DNA from: Callaeas wilsoni
Lineage: Eukaryota; Chordata; Aves; Passeriformes; Callaeidae
Assembly (NCBI GenBank): GCA_013398955.1
Contig: VWPU01018856.1
Span: 1-64,000 of the forward strand
Direction of reading: 5' to 3'
DNA length: 64,000 nucleotides
Position 1 is the first letter of the stretch; each line of letters opens with the position of its first letter. Positions 12,259 to 25,400 of this stretch are shown here, one piece after another. The translations under genes and the position numbers were made by a program. The notes beneath the pieces were generated by a model. It was not told the origin of the DNA. It ran no database searches and saw only the letters and a list, made by a program, of their open reading frames with translations.

Positions 12259-15200
12259 ATGAGACATCACTTTTCTGAGACAGTGTGGTGTCTGAGGCAG
12301 ACACACAATTAATAAAAAATTGACCTAAAAAGAAGTGTTTTCAAATAGGTCAGCTGAAGTGTTTCAATTGGGTCAACAAGACCCGGAACAAAAGCTTTCA
12401 TTTTGGTTTTCTGGTTGAAATAACAATAATAAAAAAACCCAACAGCATTTTCATTCAGAAGGCATTGGAAGAAAATACCCAACCAGCCCTACTGGTAGCA
12501 CAGAAAGAAAATTTCTTTCTCTGAGCTGGTGGCAAATTTTCATACGTAACTCTGGTCTTGCAGGTAAGATTCTTCCTTTGCCTTCCTAGTTAATTTGGCC
12601 TTCCCCAGTGAAACCAGTGGCATGGGTTTTGAGGGGGACAAATACAGTGAGATCTTGAGACGTTTTTAACAATCCAGAGTACCCTCCCCTATCATCTGCA
12701 TGCCATCCTTTTTTTTTTTTTTCCCCTAGCCGAAAATACACATTTTCCCCCCACATCTGCAACAACCCTGCTTTTTACATTCTGGTCCAGTTTTGTTGTC
12801 TCTAGCCTCGAGATTGTCCTTTGAATTAGGGGTCCCATCTGTTGTTATCCTGAGCAGCACAGAAATAGAAAATCCTGCAGGCAAATGGAGCATTGCTTTG
12901 CAGGACCAGACTGAGCTCTACATCCAATTTAATGCTCAGTTTAAATTCTGTTGAATGTGCACCTTAGATCTTTGTTTTTCAGGGGCAATGTGCCAAGTAA
13001 ATGGAAAATTATATTTGACAATTTCCCATTTTCCTTAAAAATTAAACACTTTAGTAATAAGTAAGCTGGGGTATGAGTGGGGGAGCAGGTTTACTGAGAG
13101 GCAGGGATGCTTCTGAGCACATTTGTCAGTGCATCTTTTTCTTCTGGTGTGTGACATTTTGTACTCTTAGATGCAGAACTGGAATCCCAAGGAGGCTGTG
13201 TTTGTGGGCAGAACTGTGTCCAGCCAAGCACTGAGCTATCCTGTCTTATAAAACCCATCTGCAAACGTTTGGCCTCTGGTCAATTTCAAACCTCCTTTGA
13301 ATAAATGTTTGTGTATGAAGTATTGTGTAAACAGTTCCTGGGCACAGCAAATAGGAATGGCATAGCTTGGTGCCTATTTGATGGCACATTCCATGAGGAC
13401 AACTCACTTGTAAAGCAATAATACATCCATTAGATGAAACACATGACTTGGGAGCTAGGCAGAAGTTCCTTAACACTTACAATCCAAATCTAGATCTGAA
13501 GATCTAAAGCCTCCCTGTCCTTGGTAACAGCAGAAGAGTGGTTTGCTGTGGCTACTGACACATCTTTGTTTTTTTTACTGCACTCTCATGAGATGTTCCC
13601 ACCATCACTGTGCAGTGGAGTCCATTGCTAAATGCCTGTGTGCTGGGAAAGACAGCCAGCCAAACTGGGATTCTGAAGGACAATGCTTTAGAAGAAATGT
13701 TTTTATCTTCCCTTTTGTCTGCCCAAGCTTGTCTCCAGTTAAGAAGGCCTACTTCTTCCACATATCCAGGTACCAAAACCTTCAGGAAGATCCCTTATCC
13801 TATAGCACAGCAGTACCACCACTGAGTAGGACGACACCCTGGTTTCCAAACAGAATAATACTGATAAAAGGTGGGTCTGGACAGTAAAGTCTGAGTATAA
13901 TTCTTGATCAAAGTTCTCCATAGCAACAGGTGTTCAAACCCTGGGCTTAGGTGTATGCTATTGTAAGAGACAAGAGCTGCAAAGTTCAAGTCAGGAATTT
14001 CAATGACTTACAGGAATTGTCCACACAAATAGTGGTTACTGTATCTACTGCTGAATTCAAATCCAGTCACTCTTGAGGAAAAAGGAAAGCAACAGGCAGC
14101 TTATCACTCACTGTGTTTCTTTTGAATTGGAATAAACTTACCAAACTTCAAAAATAAAGCTGTGAAAACCAGATACATTTTATGTAGACTTCACACCCTT
14201 TAAAAATTCACAAGAAAGCAAAGGGCAGAGATTTTATCACTGGAATCTGAATCAGATTGATTTTCTGGATTTGGCCTTGGCTCAGATCTGAATGTAATTT
14301 TAGATGCAAAATCCTCAAAGTCTGCAAATCTGAATGTCTGTCACCCTTGCATGCTACCAGTGTGGGGTAGACTGTATTATCCCAATAGTATGAAAAAGGT
14401 GAAACGAACTTACTTTGCTATTTTCTTTACTGTTCATTCTGAACTCAGGTTTCATAAGGTGCTGGTAACTCTGTGAGGAATGTGGTGTACAAATGGTAAC
14501 AGTGGCCGTTTGTTGTGTTTTCCTCCTGGGCTCCCACTCTCCCTTTTAGGCTGTAAACAATGGAGAGCGTGAGGAAAACCTGGCCACTTAGATCCTGTTC
14601 CATCTTGTGGCGTGGAATGCTGACCTCAGTATTTCCAAGCTTGTGTGCAAGTTGCTGCAGGAGGAAGGATGGTGGAGAAGAATGTGCATTTTTGGCATAT
14701 TTGATGCACAGGTGCATCCATGCAAATCTGATCTCCTCTGCTTGCTAGCTTTTGATTCTTTTTCACTGCAGCTCAGACATAAACACTGTAGCTGAAACTT
14801 TCATGATTTTATGACTGAGGAAAGAGGTTTGTAGGTATGTGGACCAAGGAGGAGAGCAGCAGTCTCATTGTTTTGGGGTGTAAAAAGTCCCTCTGCAGTG
14901 GAGAGAGAGAACTTTCATTCCTTTTTGGGCACAGCGTGATCTAGTGTGGCTCTTTCCTCCTCCACTGCACAAGGCATGAGTGGAGCCTGCAGAAAGGATG
15001 ACAGAGCTGTTGGGTGGCACTGTCACTTCTTTGCAATTCTGTACTCCCAAAGCACAGACATGGCCCAGCTCTCCTGGCATGGCAGTGCTGTGAAGGTCAG
15101 AGCATGCTGCGTTGGGAAGAGGCATCCTCCCTCCTGCACTGGCCGATAGAAATCCCAGGGAGGATTCTAAGAGTTTATTTGAAAATAGATGAAAGCAAGC

Positions 15201-18200
15201 AAATTAATCAGACAGCAAAAAGCAAATGATGTTCTATAAGACTTCAGTGGTCTGAATCACGACGCAGACCTGCAGCCAGAGGCAGTGGCAGGCTTGCCAG
15301 CGTGAATACCTGAGAAGAATGTGGAGCAGGACAATCATGTCACTGAACAAGTCACTGCAGCAGTGACTTCTGGTGAGTTCTTGTGTTTGCAGTCAGTACT
15401 GGGAGGGAGGCAACATAGACGTGCTGCACTTGAGGTTCTGCAAATGCATCATCAGCAGTTACCATCCATCTGAAAAAGAAGAAGAAACACAAAAAAGAAA
15501 GCTCTTTTCTTATTAACAGTGTTTCTCCTCACTAAACCACTCAAATTATGGTGCTTTCAGAAAGAAGCTGAAAATCTGCCAGTTTGGTGCTGCTGTGTGC
15601 CTGAGGTTTTAGTGCTGTTCTTTAGAATGTGTGCTCACCCTAAAAGAGCTGCTCTGTTCTGTGTCACAGCCACCAGCATGTCCCTGGCAGTGTCAGTGCT
15701 ATCTGACTGGGAAGACCTTTACCTCTGAATTGTAAGGTTCAGCCTGCCTTTCCCCTCTACTTAATTTTTCTGCTGGTAATTTATGAGGGACAGTAGGTGC
15801 AGCCAAGAGTGGGTAAATTGATCTGTTCATGTGGGAGGGAATACCATAATATTCTGCCTTTTCTGAGAGAAACAAACAAATCTCTCATCTTGCAGTGCTG
15901 CTGCTGAGAGGAGACTCTGTGCTGGAGTCTCCATGGCTTGGAAGTGGGTAAATGGGAATAATATGTAGGAGTTATGTGAAAGAAGGCTTAGAAATATGAG
16001 TAGGTATTAATGTCTCTGTTTTGGCTAACTCAAACATGTTTGACAGTTCCTCCCATCAGCCTGGGAGAAACAAAAAAAGTAAGAATGTGTATTTATATTT
16101 TGTAATGAATTTGCTTGGATTCCATTTTTTCCAAGTTTATTTCTGTTAGCAGCCTCCTTGACAGAAAGTCTCCTGGAAAGATGCATTTAAACTTAATGTA
16201 GCAGTTGACCCAGGAGAAATGCATTTTAAACTTGCAGTCCTGTGATTTTGCTGTGGAAGCATAATGTCAAGAGTCACACAACTCTCTAAACATCACAAAA
16301 AAACCCATCCCACATGACCTGGAGTTATCATTCCTAACTGCAGTAAATAATTTTTTCTCAAGGGTCTGGGTTTTTTTCTAACACAAACAGTTTTCAATAA
16401 CAAATGCCTTTGATAAGATTTCTAACTGTTTGTTACAGGAAACATGCAAGCAGAGAGAGGGAGGTGTACTGATTGAATGAGATGTCTCACATTTTTTACC
16501 CACTGCAACTTGGATCCAGCTGCAGGCCTCAGTCCAGAGGCTGAGATCAGTTGGCAGCGAGGGCTCGATGGGGAGCTTCTTGCTGATCCCTTGCCTGGTG
16601 TCCCTGATGCCTGTGGGATCTGTGGGGGGAGCCATGGCTCTGTAGGGCCACAGAGTCTCAGCTTGTCTGTGAAGTACCTTGTTATTTTCTTTTGCAAAGA
16701 CAAATGACTTTGCTCCACACGGGACCCTGTCTGTGGTCCCCATCACTGTTTTTTCCAGTGAGGGGCTGGCCATGCCCTTGAAGGAGCAGCAAGTTGCGGT
16801 TCAAGGGTTCAGAAGCAGCCACTGGGCAGACAGCTGCTTCCCTTAAAAGGTTACCAGCTTGTATTGCTCCCGAACACACCGTCCTTCCGAGCACACCCTG
16901 AGAGAACATCCTCACCCGAGCCTTTATAGGAGATCATTCTTCCCTACCCATCTATTAATAAGCAGGTGATGTCAGCCTGTCACTCCTTTCTTCCTCCAGG
17001 CAAAATCTAACCACAATGAGCAAATAATAGATGAGATTTGGAGAGGGGATGCTGATGGTGTTGGAATGCTGGGTGACCCCAGGAACAGGCACTGTCATTG
17101 AGTCAGAAGATGACATCAACACTCCTGCTCCGCTGACAGGTTTGCTATCTGCGAAAAAAAATGGGCTTAGGCCTGTGCTCCTATTGTGTTCCAGTTAATG
17201 CTGGCATTCAGTGGTGAGCAGGGCCGCTGCTCGTTAATCTGATCAAACGGTGTTCAACGGGAGGGATCACAGCAGTGGAAATTCTAAAGGGGTGATGCCA
17301 TGTGCTGGGCTGCAAATGAAAGTGGGCTCAGGCCACAGCGGGGAATCACCCCCTCACTTCTCTGCTGGTCTGCCTGCATGTCCCACTTGGGGCAGGGAAG
17401 GACTGCCCATGCTGTGGGTGTCCCCTCTGGAGCAGAAGCAGCTTCTTGGCTGTCTGGGAGTGAAAGGTCACACTGGGGTTTGCACTCCCTGTCCTCCTGC
17501 CGCTGTTTCTCTCCAGCTTTCCCTCAGGCTTCAAGAGAACTGCTCAAAGCATCAGGAGCAGGTGGAACAAATTGGTCCAAGGAGAAGAAGGAGATACTTT
17601 TGTGTCTTCCATGCAGTGGCTCATCTGAGAATTTGCAGGGTAGAGAGTACAGTCCTGTTGGGAATAGTTTTCAGTGTGTATGTAAGATTTTAAGGATGGC
17701 TGCCAGATGAGGAGCCCTCTTCCATGGGGCTTCCACATCCCTCTGTGACAGGCTCTGCAACCTGCAGCATAGCCCTCTCCTCCAGTCCCTCCTAGGCCAG
17801 GTTTTAACGCTGGGCTTATCTCCAGTGGGTGTGTAGAATTCTGTGGTGGCCCTGTCCATGCTGCTGTGTAACTTGGGACTGAGCGTAACCTCATCAGGGA
17901 CAGGCTGACAAACTGCAAAGTACTCTGGCTGTCACTTGCAAGAGTTTGCTACAAAAAGGTTTCTAGTGAGTGTTCTGGTGAAAACAGGCTCTGGGTTAGA
18001 TATTCCCTATCTGTCTGAACCTCCTGTCCTCAGGTTAGTATGAAACAGAGATAAGCACGAGGCTAATTGCTTTTTGTATGCAAGGTAGGAGAAGGGTAGA
18101 AAGTCAAGAACTGGAGATTACTGGACTATTAAGATTTCCCTGGGTTGTTTATTCTTCCACTACTAATCAATATGTTGCTTTATAATTGCATGAACCAAAG

Positions 18201-21200
18201 ATGAAGCTTTACTCGGCCTCATAAAACAATCTCCCATAAATGCCAGGTTGGGATAGCTGGAATCTGCTATATTAAGCTTAATAGCTAGCATAAGTCAGAA
18301 TGCCCCTGAGGGGGATGCCAATTTTTTAGAAGGCTAAGCAGGTATTACAATGCCCTTCTTCTTTGACCCCTCTCTCTCTGGCTTTCGCTGTTGAAGAAGT
18401 TGTTTGTGTCACTCTTTATTCCACATCATGCATTGCAGTAGTGCAACACCACTCTGTTTAGATTCATAGCAGGTCCATCGGGGACCACTTGAATCCCAAA
18501 GAAGTCTGAAGGCCATCCCTTGAAAACACCTACACCAATACTGAGTTTTATATAACCCTCTTTTACAAGCTAGTGCTACCACTGATTTAAAAGAAGTGCT
18601 CTCTCCCTAGGAAAAAAAAAAATTAATCCAACCTCTTCCAGACAATTATTTCCAGGCCACATAGCAGGAGTGAATGATGTGAAATAATATTTCAGTAGCA
18701 GCCCTGAGTAGAAGGGTTGCATAACCAGGCAGTGTCCTGTGTCAAGTCTCAATGGATGTTACTAAGAAGACAAGGCAATTTTACTCCTAGCTAATGTAGG
18801 TAGTGTGGATTTGGGATTGGTTACTCATGCAGTCCATTTCATTTTGGCATCACTGCTTATAGTAGGTGGCTGCACATGTACCTGTACACCAGTAATTACC
18901 TTGTTTGTAATGATAAGGTGATGACTAGAACAGCTTACTTCAAGCAAGGATACATGAATTTAACTGACTCTGCCATTGTGTGTGAACACAGATAAACCAT
19001 TAATTGTGATGCATCTTGTTCTCCTGCATTTAATTTAGAATTTGTGACACCAATCTTTATAAATCTCTTGGTCAGCTTTGCTAACTTTTGTGGTGGGAGG
19101 TCAATCCAAACACTGTTGTTACAGTCGGGAGGGTTTCTGTTACAGGAGTTCAAGGGAAAAGAATTAGTTTCAGTTACATGATTGAGTCTGATAATTATTA
19201 TCAAGCTGTGGCAGCCTCTAGTTTAGGAACATAATCTGCAGAAAGATTCTTGTTGCCAGGTTTCCAACAGGCTTTGTTTGGTATCATGACTGTGAACACC
19301 AAAATAAGCAAACCAGCAGTTTTATGTTCTGATTTTTCTGTTTACAGGAGGTTTTAGAAGAATCTGGGGGAGGGAGGGTCAAAATTCACATCTGCACTCA
19401 CATTTTAGTTTCTTCTCCCTTTGCTGCTCAGTGGTAGATGAAGTGATGCTGTTCAGCCAACTGCAGTGAGTTGATCCAGATCCATATCCAAAACCCGTAT
19501 TTGGAGCTCTAAAAGCCCACGGTGTGCGACTGGTACTTAGGTTTAGTGGAGCCATCAGTCATTAACCTAAGATGCTAAATGGCTAAGCCAAGTGGGACAG
19601 AGACCCTGAGCATAAACAGCATTGCCTCATTCTTCATCTTTTATTGAAGTGCTCAGAATGTCTTGCCAGGTGCCTGGTTTATTATAAACAAAATGGCCCT
19701 GTTGTGTAGAGCTTTGAGAACACTGGGGAAAGGATAGGAAGAAATATATATGTGTTTTTCAATAGAGCTCAACTAGGTTCCCTGAGGAAGTCTGGCAAAG
19801 GGAGGTTTCCAGGGAGGTTTGAAAATGGGAAGTGTCCCTGCACTGAGGGTGAGTCCAGAGGTGAGATTAGGAGCAAGCCATGGCCTCACAAAACAATTCA
19901 GAGGGTCTCTTGGTGAAGAGGCCAACAAATACAGCTATGAGAAGTTTTGGGGTTTGAGAACAAAGATTTACAAAGAATCCAGTGTTATTTTGAGCTGTAG
20001 CCTCAAAATCAGTGTCTGTGATGCTGAGGGGTTCTAACCATCCCTTTTTCTATGCAAATCCATTCCTGCTTGCTTGTGTGATGCCTTTTTTGTTGTACAG
20101 GTTAATGCATGTCTTATAGATGAAGATACTGCTTCAATAGGTGGGCTGAGAAATTTCCACTTTGTACAATTTGTGAAATGAACAGATATGTGGAAAGAGA
20201 GTCCTGCTTTTTATCTTGTGCACACGGAGTTGAACAAAAATGGCTTCTTCAATGAGCAGTACATTAGCTTTCACCCCCTCCTCTAGCTGACATCCTCCAT
20301 CACTGAGCTTCTTTCCTCTTTGATCTGCTTGTTTTGTTTCCAAACAGCTAATTCTTTCATCAAGAAAGATTGGCTTCTCCTGTGGGCAGAACATCAGTAA
20401 ACACACTAGAGAAAAATGGAAGAGATAATAATTCGAATTTATCTTCTGAATAAGTTCCTGTTACAGAAAACTGAGTAACATCTCTTTCTCCCTAATGACA
20501 TTTCTCTAATAACCATTTCGTAGTAACAAGGCTATGAACAAAGGAATTTTAATAGCTTTGAGGTGTTGCACTATTCAGTCACTCTTCAAGGTGGAAGGAT
20601 TTAGATGATGAGGATCTCAGCTAGTCCTGGCATTTCTAGCAGGAGCAGTAATAGTTAAATGACATACTTTAATATATTTTTGCCCTGTATTTTCCTATGG
20701 TATGATGAGTTTTTCTGTTAGGAACTGGTACAAGGCAGAATGAAGTCTGTGGCACTCTTTCAAGTACCTGTAAAAAGCCTTCTTCCAGGCCTTTAAGTCA
20801 AGGTCAGTGTTGGAGTTATTCCCTTCATCTGTTCTCGACAGAGAGAGAGTAATAAGAGGATATTACATCCCTTTCCCAGACAGGAGAGCTAAGAAAGCTG
20901 CAGCCCTGTTTGGCAGTGGTCACTTAGATCAGCTCTGCTCTGGGAGTACAGCTCCTTCTATGGGTCTGCACTGTCTCTCCTGACCGATAGTGTGGTAGCT
21001 GAATCCTGAGAAGTCTTTATAAAGCTGCAGACTCCTCCGAGTCATAAATGAGATCCCATTTTGATTAAAACATTGACATTATAAAATATACATGGCACAA
21101 TAACTCATAATATTTAGAAACTCTAGTAGGAATTACATAACAATTTGTTATGCAATATTTAAAAGCTGTGATATTTCAGCTGGTTTGCTACCGTTGTTGC

Positions 21201-22422
21201 TGGAGAGTTCCTTCTCCAGAGCCTTCCCAGATCGCACCCTACTTCTGGCTATTTTCATAGCAAAGCTGTGCAGATATCTCACTGTGGATCTTATCTTTGT
21301 TGCCATCAATGGGTGTATTGTGAACACCGCACTTATATTGTGAGCTCTCTCGCTTCATCACATAGATGCTTGTGAAGTTGGTTATCCTGTGGATGTGAGC
21401 CAAGATTTAATATGTGGCTCAAAATTCATGACTTCTTCTTAAAGACAGTATCCTTCCTTTTAGCTTTTACTTACTACTTTTTTTAGTAAATGTATTATAG
21501 TGGAAGGGATTATCATGACAGCTGGGGATAAAAGTGTCCTTGACATATAATCATTATCATTTCTCCTCATCATGTGGCAAAAATATGACTGGTTAATATA
21601 TGCTTCATGCTGTGCAAGGGACATGCCAATATTCCATAGAAATGTCCTGACTGGGGACAGCTGAGGTTGATTGCCTCTTACTCCCCTGCTATATTCCTTC
21701 CTTCACCATCATGTGATGGGAGCTGTGAAAACATGGGAAGCAACCCACCTTTTCTGTCTGTTCTCTCATTTGGTAAATGCAGAGACTGGGATAGGGAGTT
21801 TTACTTGTAATATGCCCTGGCAGGGGGTAAGGCCTAACAGGCTTTTTTTTTAGTCTCCAAAAATGACGATCCTCTGATTATTACTATGTTTCCTCTATCT
21901 ATTAAAAGATGACACTTCTGTGTACAACTCCAGCGAATCCAAGTCTTACTTTGCAGGGAACACTCTGTTACTGTCTTTCTGCGTGAGCCCCAAATACTGT
22001 GTTTCGATTATTTCAGCTCCTACTGACTTTGGAGAAGATCAATAGCCAGTGGCTGTTGGTGTTATCACTTGGTGCCGGTTGATACAGTAGTAGGTCATAT
22101 AGTAGGCACATAGTTTATGCATAAAAGTAACAGTTCCTCCATGTTCAATTTTTCATTAGAAGCTGATTTTTGAATACACCACAGTGTACAATATACTCCA
22201 TGTTCCCTGCAGCAAAAGCTGATGAGTAACTGTGGAGTTGGAAGAGGAGAAAGAAGTGGTTTCCAGTAAGAACGAACCACTGGAGGCAGAAGCAGAGGTG
22301 GGTACATGGGCAGCGAAGAGTGCCAGATACAGGAATTATGTGGGTTATTACTGAGTTTTCCTCTTTGCCACTGCTGACTAAATCCCCAAGCTGGACATGA
22401 AGAGGGTGAGAAGCTGTGCTCC
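12259..22422. other. Unique non-coding DNA, no gene seen
   Basis: About 10 kb has no recognised interspersed repeat. It contains a 14-T run (12709-12722) and an 11-A run (18612-18622). Overlapping frames at 16378-16773 (minus, 131 codons) and 17250-17710 (plus, two frames, up to 147 codons) show no known domain. An AP-1-type TGAGTCA (17099-17105) and an ATF-like TGACATCA (17111-17118) lie about one helical turn apart. The AT-rich block at 21040-21180 is unlike its surroundings, but without alignments its meaning cannot be judged. Confidence 0.55.
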
Positions 22423-22442
22423 TTTCATTTCATTTCATTTCA
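22423..22442 (+). repeat. (TTTCA)4 microsatellite
   Basis: Four perfect tandem copies of the pentanucleotide TTTCA, 20 bp in all. It is short enough to be stable, and nothing suggests function. Confidence 0.85.
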
Positions 22443-25400
22443 CACTAAGGTTTTCAGACTGTAGTGCTCTTCCTAGGAAATCTATGCTTTATTTCACTTG
22501 CTGCACAGCTGTGGAGGTCTAACGTCAGAAGCCATCATTGACCGGCCAGGTTTCAAAAATCCCACTATCATTTCTTGCAGTATGTTGAATAATTTCCTTT
22601 GGGAAATAAGACTTATTTAAGGTGTCTAACACCTATCCCTCAGAATCGCTGGTTCCTTCGGAAATGTTGGCTTTAGTGATGTGAGCAGGGCACTGTTCCA
22701 GTCTCCTTTCTCTGGGGAAATGGGACTCTGTGGTCTCACTCAGAGCAGCTTGTCTGCATCTGGCACTGCAGCCATCTACACTCAAATAAAGAAAGCACAA
22801 AAAGGAAAAAGCAGAGAAAGCTGTTTTTCTGAAATTGTAACAATCTTTTGTTATCAGTCTGTGATCAGTGCTGTGGTAATTGGTGACAGCAGCTGAGGAA
22901 ATGCAGGTTATTACAGGAGGTGAATGTCCCTATCTGTCATCTCAAGTCCAACTTTCTTATCTTCAAATCAGAGCATGGGGTCATTTAAAGCACTGATGCT
23001 TTGCATTGATGGAACAGGCAGTCTGCTAAGTTCTTGTGTACCAGATGGTAAATGCAGCTTGAGTTGGCAAATTGTTGCTCTTCTTCCTGCCGTGCAAAGG
23101 CTTTTTATCTAAAAGCATAATAAAAACAGAAGAGAAAACTGAGGAGAAATTTCTTTAATCAAGCGTGAGAGATTTCAAAGAAAATAATAACAAGGAAAAA
23201 AAGCAGACAATGGTACAAGAACAAATTCTGCTCCACTGCTTTCTGATTTATTCCTCTTGCATGAGAGCTCTGAGGGACAAAGCCTGCTGATTTTACTCTA
23301 CAGAAATCCCTAATGACCTCAATAGGAATTTATTTAAAAAATAAGGTACCACTGAGCATAAGTCTGTCCAGCTTTACCATAGTGGCTGCTTTTACAAATA
23401 TTTCTGAAGTTCAGCAGTTTTCCTAGAATAATGGGGAGGGATGAGAGTTTTTTAAAAAGTAGGATTAATAAACAAAAGCTGATGATAGGACCAGTCATGT
23501 TGATGATTGGTCTATAATGTGAGACCCTTAAAATTTTAGAGTTGCCTCCAGACACAAATTTTGTCATTCCAGACTAGGCAAGTCCTTGGCAGTACACTTT
23601 AGAAGTGAGTCCTTTTCTGGTGGGGGTTTCATCAGAGGGAAAGATAATCCATCTCTTAATTTCAAAAATCCAGGAATCCTCCTGTGGCCTTACAGAAAAA
23701 GGAAAGAAATTATAGTGCCTCTCCAGAGCATATAATGTGCCTTGAAACACAATCATAAAACCCTCTGCAAATCTAAATCCCAAAGGCAATCAACATCCTT
23801 TGGTAGAAATCTTAGGAGACTTAAGTTGCCTGGTCTTGACTATGCAAACAAATAAATGCCACTTGTCCTGTAATTTTTATCATGGGATATAGACGTATTT
23901 GAGTTTATATGCTCTCAAAGATGAGGGCTCCAATTTCTGTGAGTCCAGCATTTATATTCAGTGGTATCACTCATGGCTGCCTTCCGTAATGCATTTAGAC
24001 ATTGTGGGGAGTGCTTTATTCTGTGAACAATACCAGGGCAGCCTCTGACTTGGTCACGTCCAGATTTAAATGCGGAATCTAACTTCTTTGATTTGCTGCC
24101 TTATTTTTGTCAGTAACAAGTCTTCCCAACATATTTCTTCCTGCATGAGTAGGAGGAATGTAAGTAAATGAAGTAATTCACAGTAATTTGGACACAAAGG
24201 ATTCTGTGAGGGAAGGAGAGGGCATCCATTGAACTGCCCTCTGCCTCTTGCTTTCCATAGCACATCCATACCCTGCTCCCAGCCCCATGGATTTGTGCCC
24301 GAGACCACCGCAATTGTTGTGTACAGCGGGTCAGGTCAGAAGCCCTCCTACCTCCACATCTGTTCTCTGGCAACGGTGCTAAAGCAGATGCCTCAGGAAG
24401 AGTAAAGAAAAGGGCAAGCGTCTAATGATGCTTCTTCTACTCTCTAATGATTTGCAGGTCAGGAATTTCCTGAGCCAGAAAACGTATCAGTGACTTTGGA
24501 AAGTGGGCCGTGTGCCCCAGACAAATGGTTTGTGATGTGATTGTCCCATTCATTGCGCTGGCACCAATTTGAGCATTTTGATCAATGTGGATTCTTGCCT
24601 CAAACTAGAGTGCTTATTTGAGTCCTGATTATTTATCGTTGTTGTGAGTTTTCCTGTTTGTGGCTGTCTCATTTAATGACGAGTGCTGCAGATGGCGTAT
24701 AAATTGAGACATATTTTAAACTAAGTATGAAGCTGGTTGTGTAACCTCAGCTGCCTTGGGATTTGTATTGGGAAGAAAAAAAAAAGAGAAAGACTTTCCC
24801 TGCAAGTACTCAGCAGACAATCACTGCTCAGTGAATGAAGGCATGGATGTCATTTTACATCAGCTATACTTGCTTGCATTCCTTGTGGCTGGAGGCAGAA
24901 TTTAAGAAGCCGTTGGATATAGCTGATAGAAGGAGGTAATAAAACAGCACAGAAGGAACAAAGAAATGCAAACTTAAACAGATAATAGCCTCATGCTAAA
25001 ATGAGCTCTTCCTAAGTCTGTGTTTTTAGGGAAAAGAAATTACCCTCCTGTATGGTATTATCTGCTGCAAAGACAGGAAAAAAAAAAAAGATAGCTGTGT
25101 AGTCATAGTTTAATACACAAAAATCAAAGGGAAGTTTATGCTGTGAGATTCGCAGGATGTGATTTACCACTGTGTTTTCCCTGCTGTCTAGCTTCTTTGA
25201 CAGCAGAGGGGACTTTGATGGGTAGAGAAAACATTTTTTAAGAGCTGCTATGCAGCTCCTGACCTCCTTTGTAAAGACTTCCAGTTTGCTGCTCTGAGTG
25301 CAGGTTTCTTGCTGGTGCCCAGTGGCAGCATTTGTGTTAAAGTCTTTTTACCATCCACAAATGAGTGAAGGATTTCCATCATTCTGCAAAACAACAACTT

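Noticed and set aside
16477..16707. Plus-strand frame containing CGICGG, reminiscent of Cys-rich repeats in ADAMTS/thrombospondin-type proteins
   Set aside because: Single short match, no further spaced cysteines, no polypyrimidine acceptor upstream.
19634..19685. 'attgaagtgctcagaatgtct...gccaggtgcctgg' as a possible MIR/L2 core
   Set aside because: Resemblance is limited to one phrase and flanks do not continue it.
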